Shown here piece by piece: positions 32,728-41,226 of a DNA stretch of 64,000 nt (position 1 is its first letter; each line of letters starts with the position of its first letter). Both the position numbers and the translations under genes were made by a program. Below the pieces are notes generated by a model. That model was not told the origin of the DNA. It saw nothing but the letters and a program-made list of their open reading frames with translations, and made no database searches. Source of the stretch: Mycobacterium colombiense CECT 3035 (GTDB lineage Bacteria; Actinomycetota; Actinomycetes; Mycobacteriales; Mycobacteriaceae); the NCBI RefSeq assembly GCF_002105755.1, contig NZ_CP020821.1:4464001-4528000 (forward strand). Reading direction: 5' to 3'.

Positions 32728-33636
32728 ATGGCAATTCACGAGCCGGTGCACCAGCCGATCGGGCATGTCGAGCGCCGAGCCGCCGACCCGCCCCGCCCGC
32801 AGCGGCGCCGGCGGCGGCGGGAACTGGGGATCGACGAGGGTCTGATGGGCGTCGCATTGCTGGCGGGCCCGGCGAACGTGATCATGCAACTGTCCCATCC
32901 CGGCGTCGGGTACGGCGTGATGGAGAGCCGCGTCGAAAGCGGCCGGGTCGACCTGCACCCGATCAAGCGCGCCCGCACCACCTTCACTTACCTGGCCGTC
33001 GCGACCAACGGCAGCGACGCGCAGAAGGACGCCTTCCGTCGCGCGGTGAACCGCGCCCACGCACAGGTGTATTCGACCCCGGAGAGCCCGGTGTCCTACA
33101 ACGCTTTCGATCCCGAGCTGCAGCTGTGGGTGGGGGCCTGCCTGTATAAGGGCGGGCTCGACATCTACCGCATGTTCATCGGAGAACTCGACGGCGAGGA
33201 CGCCGATCGCCACTATCGCGAGGGCATGACGCTGGCCACCACACTGCAGGTGCCGACGCAGATGTGGCCCGCCGACCGCGCGGCGTTCGACCGTTATTGG
33301 GAAGAATCGCTGGCCAAGGTGCACATCGACGATGCCGTGCGCGAGTATCTGTTTCCCATTGCGGCCAATCGGATCCGGGGCGTGAGGCTGCCGCGCGCGC
33401 TGCAGCGCCTCTCGGACAACTTCGCACTGCTGATCACCACGGGGTTCCTGCCGCAGCGGTTCCGCGACGAGATGCGCCTGCCCTGGGACGCGACCAAGCA
33501 GCGCCGCTTCGACCGGCTGATCGCAGTGTTGGCCACGGTGAACCGGTATCTACCGCGGTTCGTTCGGCAGTTCCCCTTCAACGTCTTGCTGCACGACCTG
33601 GACCGCAGGATCAAAAAGGGCCGTCCACTGGTGTAG
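32728..33636 (+). CDS. Oxygenase MpaB / DUF2236 family protein (Rv0276-like)
   Basis: 302 residues of the DUF2236 family, related to the latex-clearing oxygenase Lcp and the fungal MpaB oxygenase, heme-binding in characterised members. Features: a basic N-terminal patch (PRPQRRRRRRELG), LLAGPANVIMQLSHPGVGYGVMES with the conserved His, RARTTFTYLAVATNG and RAHAQVYSTPESPVSYNAFDPELQLWVGACLYKG with the second conserved His-rich area typical of the family. ATG at 32728 follows GGAGGGA. Its actual substrate in mycobacteria is not known. A strong promoter-like element and a divergent TetR gene lie upstream; a Zur-like box follows, marking the start of the zinc island. Confidence 0.78.
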   Translation: MAIHEPVHQPIGHVERRAADPPRPQRRRRRRELGIDEGLMGVALLAGPANVIMQLSHPGVGYGVMESRVESGRVDLHPIKRARTTFTYLAVATNGSDAQKDAFRRAVNRAHAQVYSTPESPVSYNAFDPELQLWVGACLYKGGLDIYRMFIGELDGEDADRHYREGMTLATTLQVPTQMWPADRAAFDRYWEESLAKVHIDDAVREYLFPIAANRIRGVRLPRALQRLSDNFALLITTGFLPQRFRDEMRLPWDATKQRRFDRLIAVLATVNRYLPRFVRQFPFNVLLHDLDRRIKKGRPLV

Positions 33637-33665
33637 CGCGCGAGCGGCAACCCGCGGCTGTTTGA

Positions 33666-33686
33666 AAACGACAATCATATTCATTA
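33666..33686. promoter_or_regulatory. Zur-like box upstream of the first PPE gene
   Basis: Sixteen of 21 positions match the palindrome found ahead of eccA3 (core TGAAAATGATTTTCATTA; here GACAATCATATTCATTA). It lies 42 bases before the PPE start. Zur represses such promoters when zinc is plentiful. Confidence 0.6.
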
Positions 33687-33727
33687 AGCTCCTCAGTCTG
33701 GTAACCCTTCCAGCCTGAGGAGTGCCT

Positions 33728-35305
33728 ATGACGGCGCCAATTTGGATGGCCTCGCCACCCGAACTACATTCCGCGCTGCTCAGCAGCGGCCCCGGACCCG
33801 GACCGTTGCTGGCCGCGGCCGGCGCCTGGTCACAACTGAGCGCCGAATATTCCACTGCCGCAGAAGAATTGAGCACAATGCTGGCCGGAGTCCAGGCCGG
33901 CGCATGGCAAGGACCCACCGGTGAGTCCTACGCGGCCGCACACGCGCCATACCTGGCCTGGCTGGCGAAATCGAGCGCCGACAGCGCCACGGCCGCCAGC
34001 CGGCACGAGGTGGCCGCCGCGGCGTACACCGCAGCCCTGGCCGCCATGCCCACGCTGCCGGAGCTGGCCACCAACCACGTCGTGCACGGCGCGCTGCTGG
34101 CGACGAATTTCTTCGGGGTCAATACGGTTCCCATCGCGGTCAACGAGGCCGACTACGCGCGCATGTGGACCCAGGCGGCCGCCACGATGTCCACCTACCA
34201 GGCGGTGTCCACCGCCGCGGTCACGTCGGCACCGTCACCGGATCCCGCGCCGCCGATCGTGAAATCCGATGCCTCAAGCGGTGATTCGTCGAACCCGGAC
34301 CACGACCCGACGATCGACAATCCGTTCAACGACTTCATTGCCAACATCCTGAAGAACTTCGGGATCAACTGGGATCCCGCCCAGGGCACGGTGAACGGGC
34401 TGGACTACGACGCCTACACGAACGCCGGGCAACCCATCTTCTGGGTGGTGCGCGCCCTGGAACTGCTGGAGGATTTCGAGCAGTTCGGCTATTACCTGGT
34501 GCACAATCCGGCGTTGGCCTTCCAGTATCTGGTCCAGCTCGCACTGTTCGACTGGCCGACTCACATCCTCGAGATCTTCACCAGCCAGCCGGAGCTGCTG
34601 GCTCCGGCGCTGCTCCTGGCGGCCGCTCCGTTCGGCGCCGTCGGCGGTTTCGCGGGGTTGGCCGGCCTGGCCGCCATACCCCATCCCGCGGCCGTCCCGG
34701 TGCCGGCGGCTCCCCCCGCTCCCGCGCCGCCCGCCTTGCCCGCCGTCGCCGCGGCGCCCAGCCCCGTCGCACCGGCTGCGGCTCCGGCCCCGGCCCCGGC
34801 GCCCGCGCCCACCGCCACGACGAGCACGGTGGCCGGTGCCCCACCGGCACCGCCCGCGCCGGCCGCGCCCGCACCCGGATTCTTCCCGCCCTATGTCATC
34901 GGCCCGCCGGGAATGGGGACCGGTTCGGGCATGGGCGCGGGCGCCAGCTCAAGCGCCCAAAGAAAAGCACCAGAACCGGATAGCGCCGCAGCCGCGGCGG
35001 CCGCCGGCGCGCGAGAAGCAGCCCGCGCGCGCCGGCGCCGGCGTGCGACACAGCGCGGGCACGGCGACGAGTTCATGGACATGAACGTCGACGTCGATCC
35101 GGACTGGGACGCCTCGCAGGCTTCGGAGCACGGCGCCGGCACGCTGGGATTCACCGGGACCGCCCCGCGGGAGACCGCCGCTGCGGCGGCCGGGCTGACC
35201 ACCCTGAGCGCTGACGAGTTCGGCGGCGGCCCAACGCTGCCGATGATGCCCGGCACCTGGGACCGGGACGGCGCCGGCCATCGCGGGCCCGGCGGCGACG
35301 GCTAG
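33728..35305 (+). CDS. PPE family protein, PPE-PPW subgroup
   Basis: A 525-residue PPE protein, likely an ESX substrate. The N-terminal 180 residues form the PPE domain ([56 protein letters not shown]). A long Pro/Ala-rich linker follows, and the C-terminus has GFTGT and PMMPGTW, the GFxGT and PxxPxxW marks of the PPW subgroup. ATG at 33728 is set by AGGAG five bases ahead. Its Zur-like box and the permease operon downstream suggest induction in zinc starvation. A similar second PPE gene lies at 41227. It probably corresponds to PPE3 (Rv0280) or is its duplicate. Confidence 0.85.
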   Translation: MTAPIWMASPPELHSALLSSGPGPGPLLAAAGAWSQLSAEYSTAAEELSTMLAGVQAGAWQGPTGESYAAAHAPYLAWLAKSSADSATAASRHEVAAAAYTAALAAMPTLPELATNHVVHGALLATNFFGVNTVPIAVNEADYARMWTQAAATMSTYQAVSTAAVTSAPSPDPAPPIVKSDASSGDSSNPDHDPTIDNPFNDFIANILKNFGINWDPAQGTVNGLDYDAYTNAGQPIFWVVRALELLEDFEQFGYYLVHNPALAFQYLVQLALFDWPTHILEIFTSQPELLAPALLLAAAPFGAVGGFAGLAGLAAIPHPAAVPVPAAPPAPAPPALPAVAAAPSPVAPAAAPAPAPAPAPTATTSTVAGAPPAPPAPAAPAPGFFPPYVIGPPGMGTGSGMGAGASSSAQRKAPEPDSAAAAAAAGAREAARARRRRRATQRGHGDEFMDMNVDVDPDWDASQASEHGAGTLGFTGTAPRETAAAAAGLTTLSADEFGGGPTLPMMPGTWDRDGAGHRGPGGDG

Positions 35306-35376
35306 CCCGAGCGCCCCGCCGGCCTCGTCGATTCGTCGCGGGGTCCCGCGCTGGTGGGCGCTGCGATAATGGCGCG

Positions 35377-36369
35377 GTGGAGACGCTGAGGACCGGGCGC
35401 AGGGTGCGGCTGGGGTCGATGGAAGTGCTGGTGGCCGTCCTGTTGGCCTGCGCACTGGCCGCGACGACCCTGCGCAATGCCGTCTTCAACAGCGCGGCGC
35501 TTTCCACGATGGGCACCGTGTTCTGCGGGGTCTTCGTGCAGGCGGTGCCGTTCCTGGTGCTCGGGGTAGTGGTCAGCGGCCTGATCGCGACATTCGTGTC
35601 GCCGCAGCGGTTGGCGCGCTGGTTGCCGCGGCGGCCGGCCCTGGCCGTGGTGGCCGCCGGTGTCGGCGGCGTCGCGCTGCCGGGCTGTGAGTGTGGGTCG
35701 GTTCCGTTGGCGCGGCGGCTGTTCGGTGAAGGCGGCGCGACGGGAGCCGCGGCGTTGACGTTCATGCTGGCCGCGCCGGCGATCAATCCGGTCGTGCTGG
35801 TCGCCACGGCGGTGGCGTTTCCGGGCGCACCCAGGATGGTCTTCGCCCGCATGGGGGCGTCGCTGCTGACCGCTGTCGTCATGGGCTGGGCGTGGTCGCG
35901 GTGGGGTCGCCCGGAATGGATCACCCGCCGGCTGCCCGCCGCGGCAACGCAGACCGAACCGAGATGGGTGGTGTTCACCGAGGCCGCCCGCCACGACTTC
36001 CTGCAGGCCGCATCGTATTTGGTCCTCGGCGCGGCCGCGGCGGCCCTGCTGCACGTAGTGGTGCCGCAGTGGGTGTTCGCGCATCTGGCGAGCGACCTCG
36101 TCCTCGGCGTCGCGCTGATGGCGACCCTGGCGGTGGTGCTGGCGCTGTGCTCGGAGGCGGATGCGTTCGTGGCGGCGAGCATGACGATGGTGCCGCTGGT
36201 GCCCCGGCTGGTGTTTCTCGTCGTCGGTCCTGCCGTCGACGTCAAGCTGTTCGCCATGCAGGCGGGTATGTTCGGCCGGGCGTTCGCCGCGCGCTTCGCG
36301 CCCTGCACTTTCGTGGTGGCCACCGCGAGCGCCTGTGCGATCGGGCTTTTCGTGTTGGGAGCCCGTTGA
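35377..36369 (+). CDS. Permease of the YcgR/DUF318 family, probably metal-related
   Basis: A 330-residue membrane protein with about eight helices. It carries the family hallmark GVALPGCECGSVPLARRLF near residue 105, whose Cys pair sits in a re-entrant region, and TFMLAAPAINPVVLVATAVAF. Start GTG at 35377. It overlaps the next gene by one base (TGATG). The pair permease plus TIGR03943 protein occurs next to Zur-controlled genes in many actinobacteria and firmicutes, and is thought to handle zinc or a zinc chelate; this is family context, not proof. It follows the PPE gene by 71 bases with no own Zur box visible, so it may be transcribed from the PPE promoter. Confidence 0.78.
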   Translation: METLRTGRRVRLGSMEVLVAVLLACALAATTLRNAVFNSAALSTMGTVFCGVFVQAVPFLVLGVVVSGLIATFVSPQRLARWLPRRPALAVVAAGVGGVALPGCECGSVPLARRLFGEGGATGAAALTFMLAAPAINPVVLVATAVAFPGAPRMVFARMGASLLTAVVMGWAWSRWGRPEWITRRLPAAATQTEPRWVVFTEAARHDFLQAASYLVLGAAAAALLHVVVPQWVFAHLASDLVLGVALMATLAVVLALCSEADAFVAASMTMVPLVPRLVFLVVGPAVDVKLFAMQAGMFGRAFAARFAPCTFVVATASACAIGLFVLGAR

Positions 36370-37106
36370 TGAGCCGCGAGGCCGAGAACACCGTGCTCCT
36401 GCTGGTGGGCATCAGCATCGCCATGATCGCCGGGTCGGGCGTGTTCACCCGTTACGTCAAGCCCGGGCTGCTGCCGTGGCTGATCGTGTCGGCGGTGGTG
36501 CTCATCGGTTTGGCGCTGGTGGCGATCGTCGGCGACATTCGCCGGGGCGGCCCGCGGACGAGTGAGTCGGATGCCGATCACGGCCACGGGCATTCCCACC
36601 GGAGCGGCATCGTCTGGATGCTCGTGGTCGCGGTCCTGGTGCTGATGTTCGTGGCGCCTCCCGCGCTGCGGCCCTCGGCGGCCGCCCCGTCGGTGACGTC
36701 GGTATCCAATGAGGTTCTGAACAAGGCATTTCCGCCGCTGCCGCCCGGGCCGAACCCGGACGTCTCGCTGCCTGAGGTGCTGATGCGCGAGGCGCACGAC
36801 ACGACCGGATCGCTGACGAACCGGCCGATCAGCGTCACCGGCTTCGTGCTCAACGAAGCACAGGGCGTCGACCTCGGTCGCATCGTCATCATCTGCTGCG
36901 CGGCCGACGCTCAGCTGGCCCGCATCCACCTGCGCGGACCGGCGGCCGGGGCCGCGGCCGGGCTTCCGGACAACACCTGGATCCGGGTCCAGGGCCAGGT
37001 CATACCCGCACCGCGGCAACCGGATTCGCCCGCGATTCCCACGCTGCAGGCCACCGCGGTCACCCGCATCGACGCCCCACCCAACCCGTACGCCTATCCG
37101 CGCTGA
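36369..37106 (+). CDS. TIGR03943-type membrane protein, partner of the permease
   Basis: 245 residues. Two N-terminal helices (about 7-25, 35-53), a His-rich cytoplasmic or exported loop DHGHGHSHRSG near residue 70 that can bind zinc, a third helix near 80-97, then a soluble domain with SVTGFVLN and IVIICCAADAQLARIHLRG (adjacent Cys pair) typical of the YcgQ/TIGR03943 family. Its ATG overlaps the stop of the permease gene by one base, so the two are translationally coupled. It ends 4 bases from the convergent Cys-rich gene. Expected to work with the permease in metal handling during zinc shortage. Confidence 0.75.
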   Translation: MSREAENTVLLLVGISIAMIAGSGVFTRYVKPGLLPWLIVSAVVLIGLALVAIVGDIRRGGPRTSESDADHGHGHSHRSGIVWMLVVAVLVLMFVAPPALRPSAAAPSVTSVSNEVLNKAFPPLPPGPNPDVSLPEVLMREAHDTTGSLTNRPISVTGFVLNEAQGVDLGRIVIICCAADAQLARIHLRGPAAGAAAGLPDNTWIRVQGQVIPAPRQPDSPAIPTLQATAVTRIDAPPNPYAYPR

Positions 37107-37110
37107 GCCA

Positions 37111-37500
37111 TCAGTTGCGTCGGCCGGAGCCACGCGTAAAGCGCTCATGCCGCCCGAGTTGGCTTGGGACGGGCGTGTTTTCCCACTGCCCACGCTCCAG
37201 CCAATCGCGAAGTTCGGCGGCCGCGGCGCTGTCGGTGATAGGCCCTATCCAATGGGCCGGCCCGCAGGCCACCCGGTCGTTCGTGCAGGGTTGTACCACG
37301 GCCATGACGCCGCCGCCGGTCGGTCGGGATGCGCAGGTGAGCGGCCCGAGCATGCAGCCGGCCGAGACCAGCATGGAGTGCGGACAGCGCCGGATGGTCG
37401 GGCGCAGTTCGTCGATCATCGACAACTCGCAGCCGACCGCGCAAGCGGCGCAGACGATCACGGTGAAGGGGCGATCGGTGCCGCGGGGCGGAGGCGTCAT
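37111..37500 (-). CDS. Cys-rich protein at the end of the zinc-independent ribosomal operon, possible Mpy recruitment factor (Mrf)
   Basis: 129 residues with eight Cys in a compact order ([55 protein letters not shown]), suggesting a metal or Fe-S site in a thioredoxin-like predicted metal-binding (DUF1636-like) fold. Its ATG overlaps the rpsR stop by 4 bases, so it is the last gene of the alternative ribosomal operon. In M. smegmatis the hibernation partner Mrf is, as I recall, encoded in the corresponding operon and brings protein Y to ribosomes in zinc starvation. The identity here is inferred from position and character, not from a checked alignment. Confidence 0.55.
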   Translation of the reverse strand: MTPPPRGTDRPFTVIVCAACAVGCELSMIDELRPTIRRCPHSMLVSAGCMLGPLTCASRPTGGGVMAVVQPCTNDRVACGPAHWIGPITDSAAAAELRDWLERGQWENTPVPSQLGRHERFTRGSGRRN

Positions 37501-37763
37501 CGCGCCGAGTGCCGGCCGGGGTAGGGCAGCAGAGCCATTTCGCGGGCCGTCTTGATGGCCGTGGCGACCTGCCGCTGTTGCTGAACGGATAGGCCGGTGA
37601 CGTGGCGCGACCGGATCTTGCCGCGTTCGGAGATGAACACGCGCAGCGTCGCGGTGTCCTTATAGTCCACCGCGTCCAGCCCCAGGCTGTGTAGCAGATT
37701 TCTTTTCGGTGAGGGTCCCGGCGGTGGCGCGGGCCGGCGGGTGCGCGCGGATTTCCCGGCCAT
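37497..37763 (-). CDS. rpsR2: Zinc-independent 30S ribosomal protein S18 (C- form)
   Basis: 88 residues. The core [21 protein letters not shown] and [21 protein letters not shown] identify S18. The zinc-binding Cys of the housekeeping form are absent ([17 protein letters not shown] in place of the CxxC stretch). Such C- paralogues replace zinc-bearing proteins and release zinc when it is scarce. The ATG at 37763 shares its A with the rpsN stop; a GTG at 37766 is possible. It overlaps the following Cys-rich gene by 4 bases. Fourth gene of the operon headed by rpmB. Confidence 0.93.
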   Translation of the reverse strand: MAGKSARTRRPAPPPGPSPKRNLLHSLGLDAVDYKDTATLRVFISERGKIRSRHVTGLSVQQQRQVATAIKTAREMALLPYPGRHSAR

Positions 37764-38068
37764 CACCAGCTCGCCTTCCGCACGCCGGGAAGCTGCCCGG
37801 CATGTGCCAATTCCCGAACGCGCACCCGCGACAGCCCGAACTTGCGCAGGTGGCCGCGGGGACGACCGTCGACGGCGTCGCGGTTGCGCACCCGGACCGC
37901 ACTGGCGTCGCGGGGTTGGCGCGCCAGCTCGTCCTGGGCAGCGGCCCGCTGCGCGGCGGTGCTCGCCGGTGAGCGGATGGTCTCTTTGAGTTCGGCTCGG
38001 CGTTCGGCGTAGCGCGCCACGATCGCGCGGCGGCGGTAGTTCTTGACGACCTTGGATTTCTTGGCCAT
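37763..38068 (-). CDS. rpsN2: Zinc-independent 30S ribosomal protein S14 (C- form)
   Basis: 101 residues, long-type S14: [20 protein letters not shown] at the N-terminus and [20 protein letters not shown] at the C-terminus. It has no Cys, so no zinc ribbon. Start ATG at 38068, one base after the rpmG stop; the stop overlaps rpsR. Part of the Zur-type operon. Confidence 0.95.
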   Translation of the reverse strand: MAKKSKVVKNYRRRAIVARYAERRAELKETIRSPASTAAQRAAAQDELARQPRDASAVRVRNRDAVDGRPRGHLRKFGLSRVRVRELAHAGQLPGVRKASW

Positions 38069-38069
38069 G

Positions 38070-38234
38070 TCAGCGGTCCTCGCGGAACTCGACGTGGCGG
38101 CGGATGACGGGGTCGTACTTGCGCAGCACGAGGCGGTCGGGGTCGTTGCGCCGGTTCTTGCGGGTGATGTAGGTGTATCCGGTTCCGGCGGTGGAGCGCA
38201 GCTTGACCAGGGGGCGAATTTCGTTGCGTGCCAT
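38070..38234 (-). CDS. rpmG: Zinc-independent 50S ribosomal protein L33 (C- form)
   Basis: A 54-residue L33 read directly from the minus strand: [20 protein letters not shown], then [20 protein letters not shown] and a tail [12 protein letters not shown]. No Cys are present, unlike the zinc form with two CxxC pairs. The ATG at 38234 shares one base with the rpmB stop, and rpsN begins 1 base after its stop. Confidence 0.94.
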   Translation of the reverse strand: MARNEIRPLVKLRSTAGTGYTYITRKNRRNDPDRLVLRKYDPVIRRHVEFREDR

Positions 38235-38470
38235 CAGATTCGCTGCCCCCGCCGGCGCAGCCCTGCCACCACCGACTCGATGCCGTCGCGGTCGATCACC
38301 TTGATGCCCTTGGCGCTGACCCGCAGGCGGATCCGGCGGCCCTCCGAGGGCAGGTAATAGGTCTTGAGCTGGACATTGGGGTTGAAGCGCCGAGACGTTC
38401 GGCGGCCCGAATGCGATACGGCGTTACCGAAACCCGGTCGCCGTCCGGTCACCTGGCAATGAGCGGACAC
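38234..38470 (-). CDS. rpmB: 50S ribosomal protein L28 (C- type), first gene of the operon
   Basis: 78 residues with the L28 pattern: [38 protein letters not shown] and [19 protein letters not shown]. Only one Cys remains, so the zinc-binding CxxC pairs are absent. Start GTG at 38470 with GGAGG six bases upstream. A Zur-like palindrome lies 18 bases before the start codon. Leads rpmB-rpmG-rpsN2-rpsR2-Cys-rich gene, all joined by overlaps of one to four bases or 1-base gaps. Confidence 0.93.
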   Translation of the reverse strand: MSAHCQVTGRRPGFGNAVSHSGRRTSRRFNPNVQLKTYYLPSEGRRIRLRVSAKGIKVIDRDGIESVVAGLRRRGQRI

Positions 38471-38488
38471 CGCGCACCTCCGTTGCAG

Positions 38489-38513
38489 CTTATCGAAAAT
38501 GGTTGTCGATAAG
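38489..38513. promoter_or_regulatory. Zur-like box of the alternative ribosomal protein operon
   Basis: CTTATCGA (38489-38496) and TCGATAAG (38506-38513) are exact complements; the middle reads AAATGGTTG, giving a GAAAATGGTTGTC core close to the Zur consensus. It lies between the divergent rpmB (start 38470) and cobW-like (start 38576) genes, nearest rpmB. Confidence 0.7.
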
Positions 38514-38547
38514 GCCCGTCATGAGCGTAGCGTATGGGGAAGCTAGA

Positions 38548-38565
38548 TGAAAATGATTACCAATA
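38548..38565. promoter_or_regulatory. Zur-like box of the cobW-like gene
   Basis: TGAAAATGATTACCAATA matches the mycobacterial Zur consensus TGAAAATGATTTTCATTA at 15 of 18 positions. Its right end touches the Shine-Dalgarno AAGGAG (38565-38570), which is 5 bases before the ATG at 38576. A repressor here would block initiation or early elongation. Confidence 0.7.
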
Positions 38566-38575
38566 AGGAGTGGCA

Positions 38576-39775
38576 ATGCGGACGCCAGTCATCCTGGTCG
38601 CCGGCCAGAGGGACACCGACCCGGTCGTAGGTGCGTTGTTGCGCGCCCGAGGAACGCTGGTGGTAGAGCACCGGTTCGACGGTCAGGTGGTGCGCCGAAC
38701 GACCACCACGCTCTCCGGCGGCGTCCTGGCGTCCAACGAGACCGGCCTGGAACTCGCGCACGGCTGCGTCTCGTGCACCATCCGCAACGACCTGATGGTG
38801 TTGTTGCGCCAGCTGCATCGGCGCGACGACGTCGACCGGATCGTCGTCCACCTGGCGCCCTGGCTGGAGCCCGAGCCAATCTGCTTGGCGATCAATCACC
38901 TTCGGGTGCGCGTGGCACCGGGCTACATCGACGGTCCCGCGGCCCTGGATGTGTCGATCGCCGCCGTGGTGACCTGTGTCGATTCATCGGCGTGGCTGAA
39001 CCAGGCCCTGGGTGAGGACGAACTGGACGACGGGCGCACCGAGGCTCAGGTGGTGATCGGCCAGGCCGAATTCGCCGATGTGGTGGTGCTCAATCAGCCC
39101 AACCCGTTCGTCGCCGCGGTACTGCGCCGCCTGTCCCCGCGCGCCCGCGTTCGGGTGGGCGCCGACGGCATCGAGGACGCGCTGAACGATCTGTATCGCG
39201 ACGCGCGCCGCGGCCGCAGCGACGACCCACACGGTCCGCTGCTGGCCGGTCAGCCCCCGCTGGAGTCCCGCGGGCCAATCAGCTTGGTGGAGTTCAATTC
39301 CCGGCGCCCATTCCATCCGCAGCGCCTGCACGCGTGCCTGGATCTGCTGCTCGATGGCGTGATACGGACCCGCGGGCGGCTCTGGCTGGCCAGCCAACCG
39401 GACCGGGCGATGTGGTTGGAATCGGCCGGCGCCGGGCTGCGGGTCAGCTCGGCGGGCAAGTGGCTGGCCGCCCTCGACGACCTCGAGCTTGACGGCATCG
39501 ACACGGAGCGAAGGGCTTTCGCCGAACTGAGCTGGGACGACCGGCACGGCGACCGGCACACGGCGATGACCATCCTAGTGTGCGGCGCCAAACCCGCCGA
39601 CATTCTCGACGCCCTGCACGGCGCGCTGCTCACCGACGAGGAGATGCGGCGCCCGCGCGACTGGATCGACTACGACGACCCGTTCGGCGACTGGCACGAG
39701 GAGCCGTGCGCGGACCGGACGGAGGCCGCCGACAACGCGGCCCGCCATACCCGGCAGGACGGAGATTTCTCATGA
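38576..39775 (+). CDS. CobW-like (COG0523) zinc-starvation protein with degenerate P-loop
   Basis: 399 residues, clearly of the Rv0106/COG0523 line: [20 protein letters not shown] at the N-terminus, [19 protein letters not shown], the metal motif [11 protein letters not shown] near residue 63, [11 protein letters not shown] and the C-terminal CobW domain with [19 protein letters not shown] and [15 protein letters not shown]0523 GTPases deliver metal to client proteins. Here the Walker A loop, normally GxxGAGKTT, reads AGQRDTDPV and lacks the Lys-Thr, as in Rv0106, so GTP binding is doubtful. ATG at 38576 follows AAGGAG; rpmE2 overlaps by 4 bases. Zur-like box directly upstream. Confidence 0.88.
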   Translation: MRTPVILVAGQRDTDPVVGALLRARGTLVVEHRFDGQVVRRTTTTLSGGVLASNETGLELAHGCVSCTIRNDLMVLLRQLHRRDDVDRIVVHLAPWLEPEPICLAINHLRVRVAPGYIDGPAALDVSIAAVVTCVDSSAWLNQALGEDELDDGRTEAQVVIGQAEFADVVVLNQPNPFVAAVLRRLSPRARVRVGADGIEDALNDLYRDARRGRSDDPHGPLLAGQPPLESRGPISLVEFNSRRPFHPQRLHACLDLLLDGVIRTRGRLWLASQPDRAMWLESAGAGLRVSSAGKWLAALDDLELDGIDTERRAFAELSWDDRHGDRHTAMTILVCGAKPADILDALHGALLTDEEMRRPRDWIDYDDPFGDWHEEPCADRTEAADNAARHTRQDGDFS

Positions 39776-40026
39776 AGCCCGGCGCCCATCCCGACTACCA
39801 CCCCGTCGTCTTCCAGGACGCCACCACCGGTGCGATGTTCCTGACCCGATCGACCCTGACCAGTTCGCGTACCGTCGGATGGCAAACGCCGCACGGCACC
39901 CGCACCTATCCACTGGTCGTCGTCGAGGTCACCTCGGACTCGCACCCGTTCTGGACCGGCGGCCGTCGCATCGTCGACAGCGCCGGCCAGGTGGAGAAGT
40001 TTCATCGCCGCTACGGCCGCAGATGA
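39772..40026 (+). CDS. rpmE2: 50S ribosomal protein L31 type B (zinc-independent)
   Basis: 84 residues with the type B L31 pattern: [47 protein letters not shown] and [16 protein letters not shown]. The four Cys of zinc-binding type A L31 are absent. Its ATG overlaps the stop of the cobW-like gene by 4 bases (ATGA), so it shares that gene's Zur control. With L28, L33, S14 and S18 nearby, five C- ribosomal proteins are under zinc-type control in this island. Confidence 0.95.
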   Translation: MKPGAHPDYHPVVFQDATTGAMFLTRSTLTSSRTVGWQTPHGTRTYPLVVVEVTSDSHPFWTGGRRIVDSAGQVEKFHRRYGRR

Positions 40027-40098
40027 CAGCGACGTGCGCCATTGCCCTTGCGCGACACCGGAAAAGGCGTGTCGGTGGCGCGGCGTACTCTGGATCGG

Positions 40099-41003
40099 GT
40101 GCGTAGCGAAGGCGATACCTGGGACATCACCACAAGTGTTGGTTCGACCGCGTTGTTCGTGGCGACCGCGCGGGCATTGGAGGCGCAAAAGCCCGAACCG
40201 CTGGCCGTGGATCCGTACGCGGAGGTCTTCTGCCGCGCCGTCGGCGGGTCGTGGGCCGACGTACTCGACGGCAAGGATCCCGACCACCAGCTGAAGACGG
40301 CCGACTTCGGCGAGAACTTCGTGAACTTCCAGGGCGCGCGCACCAAGTACTTCGACGAGTATTTCCGCCGCGCCGCGGACGCCGGTGTGCGTCAGGTGGT
40401 CGTCTTGGCGGCGGGTCTGGATTCGCGCGCCTACCGCCTGGACTGGCCGGCCGCGACGACGATCTTCGAGCTTGACCAGCCGCAGGTGCTCGAATTCAAG
40501 CGTGAGGTGCTCGCCGGCGCCGGCGCCCAACCGCGTGCCGAGCGGCGTGAGATCGCCATCGATCTGCGTGAGGACTGGCCGCAGGCCTTGCGCGACACCG
40601 GCTTTGACCCCGCCAAGCCGTCGGCGTGGATCGCCGAGGGGCTGTTGATCTATCTCCCGGCGAAGGCCCAGGAGCAGCTGTTCACCGGTATCGATGGCCT
40701 GGCCGGCCACGGCAGCCACGTCGCCGTCGAGGACGGTGCCCCGCTGCCCCCGAGGACTTCGAGGCCGCCGTCGCGGAAGAACGCGCGGCCGCCGAGCAGG
40801 GTGACGGGCGGGTGTTCTTCCAGCTGGTCTACAACGAGCAGCACGAGCCGGCCGCCAAATGGTTCGGCAGGCACGGCTGGAATGCGGTCGGCACTCCGTT
40901 GGCCGACTACCTCCGGCAGGTCGGCCGCCCGGTGCCGGGGGCGGAGACCGAGGCCGGCCCGATGATCGCGCGCAATACCTTGGTGAGCGCCGTCCGGGCC
41001 TGA
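40099..41003 (+). pseudogene. SAM-dependent methyltransferase (Rv0281-like), frameshifted
   Basis: Homologue of the mycobacterial LCMT/SAM methyltransferases (TIGR00027 family). The first part is intact ([50 protein letters not shown] with the SAM site) and runs to [11 protein letters not shown]. There the frame shifts: the expected [13 protein letters not shown] continues in the -1 frame to [10 protein letters not shown] at 41003. The break is at a run of five C at 40747-40751 where six would restore the frame, so one C is missing. Sequencing error or a true mutation cannot be told apart. GTG at 40099 matches the M. tuberculosis start. Intact length would be about 301 residues; substrate unknown. 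Confidence 0.8.
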
Positions 41004-41226
41004 CGGGGAATAACCGGCCGCGATCGCGGCCCGCTTTCGATGAGTTCTGCCCGAATCGGCTCCCCGCCGGAACTTCTTCGGGCCGCCGCCCGACTACTAC
41101 CGGGCTCATCCTTGTGCCGCCGACAGCCCCGGCGGTCAGTGACATCGCCCGGCGAGGAGTCTCCGGCATGGCGGCACGCGTTTTTCCCTATCGCACGGTC
41201 GCGCCGCCGCCCCCGGGGGAGGGGAC

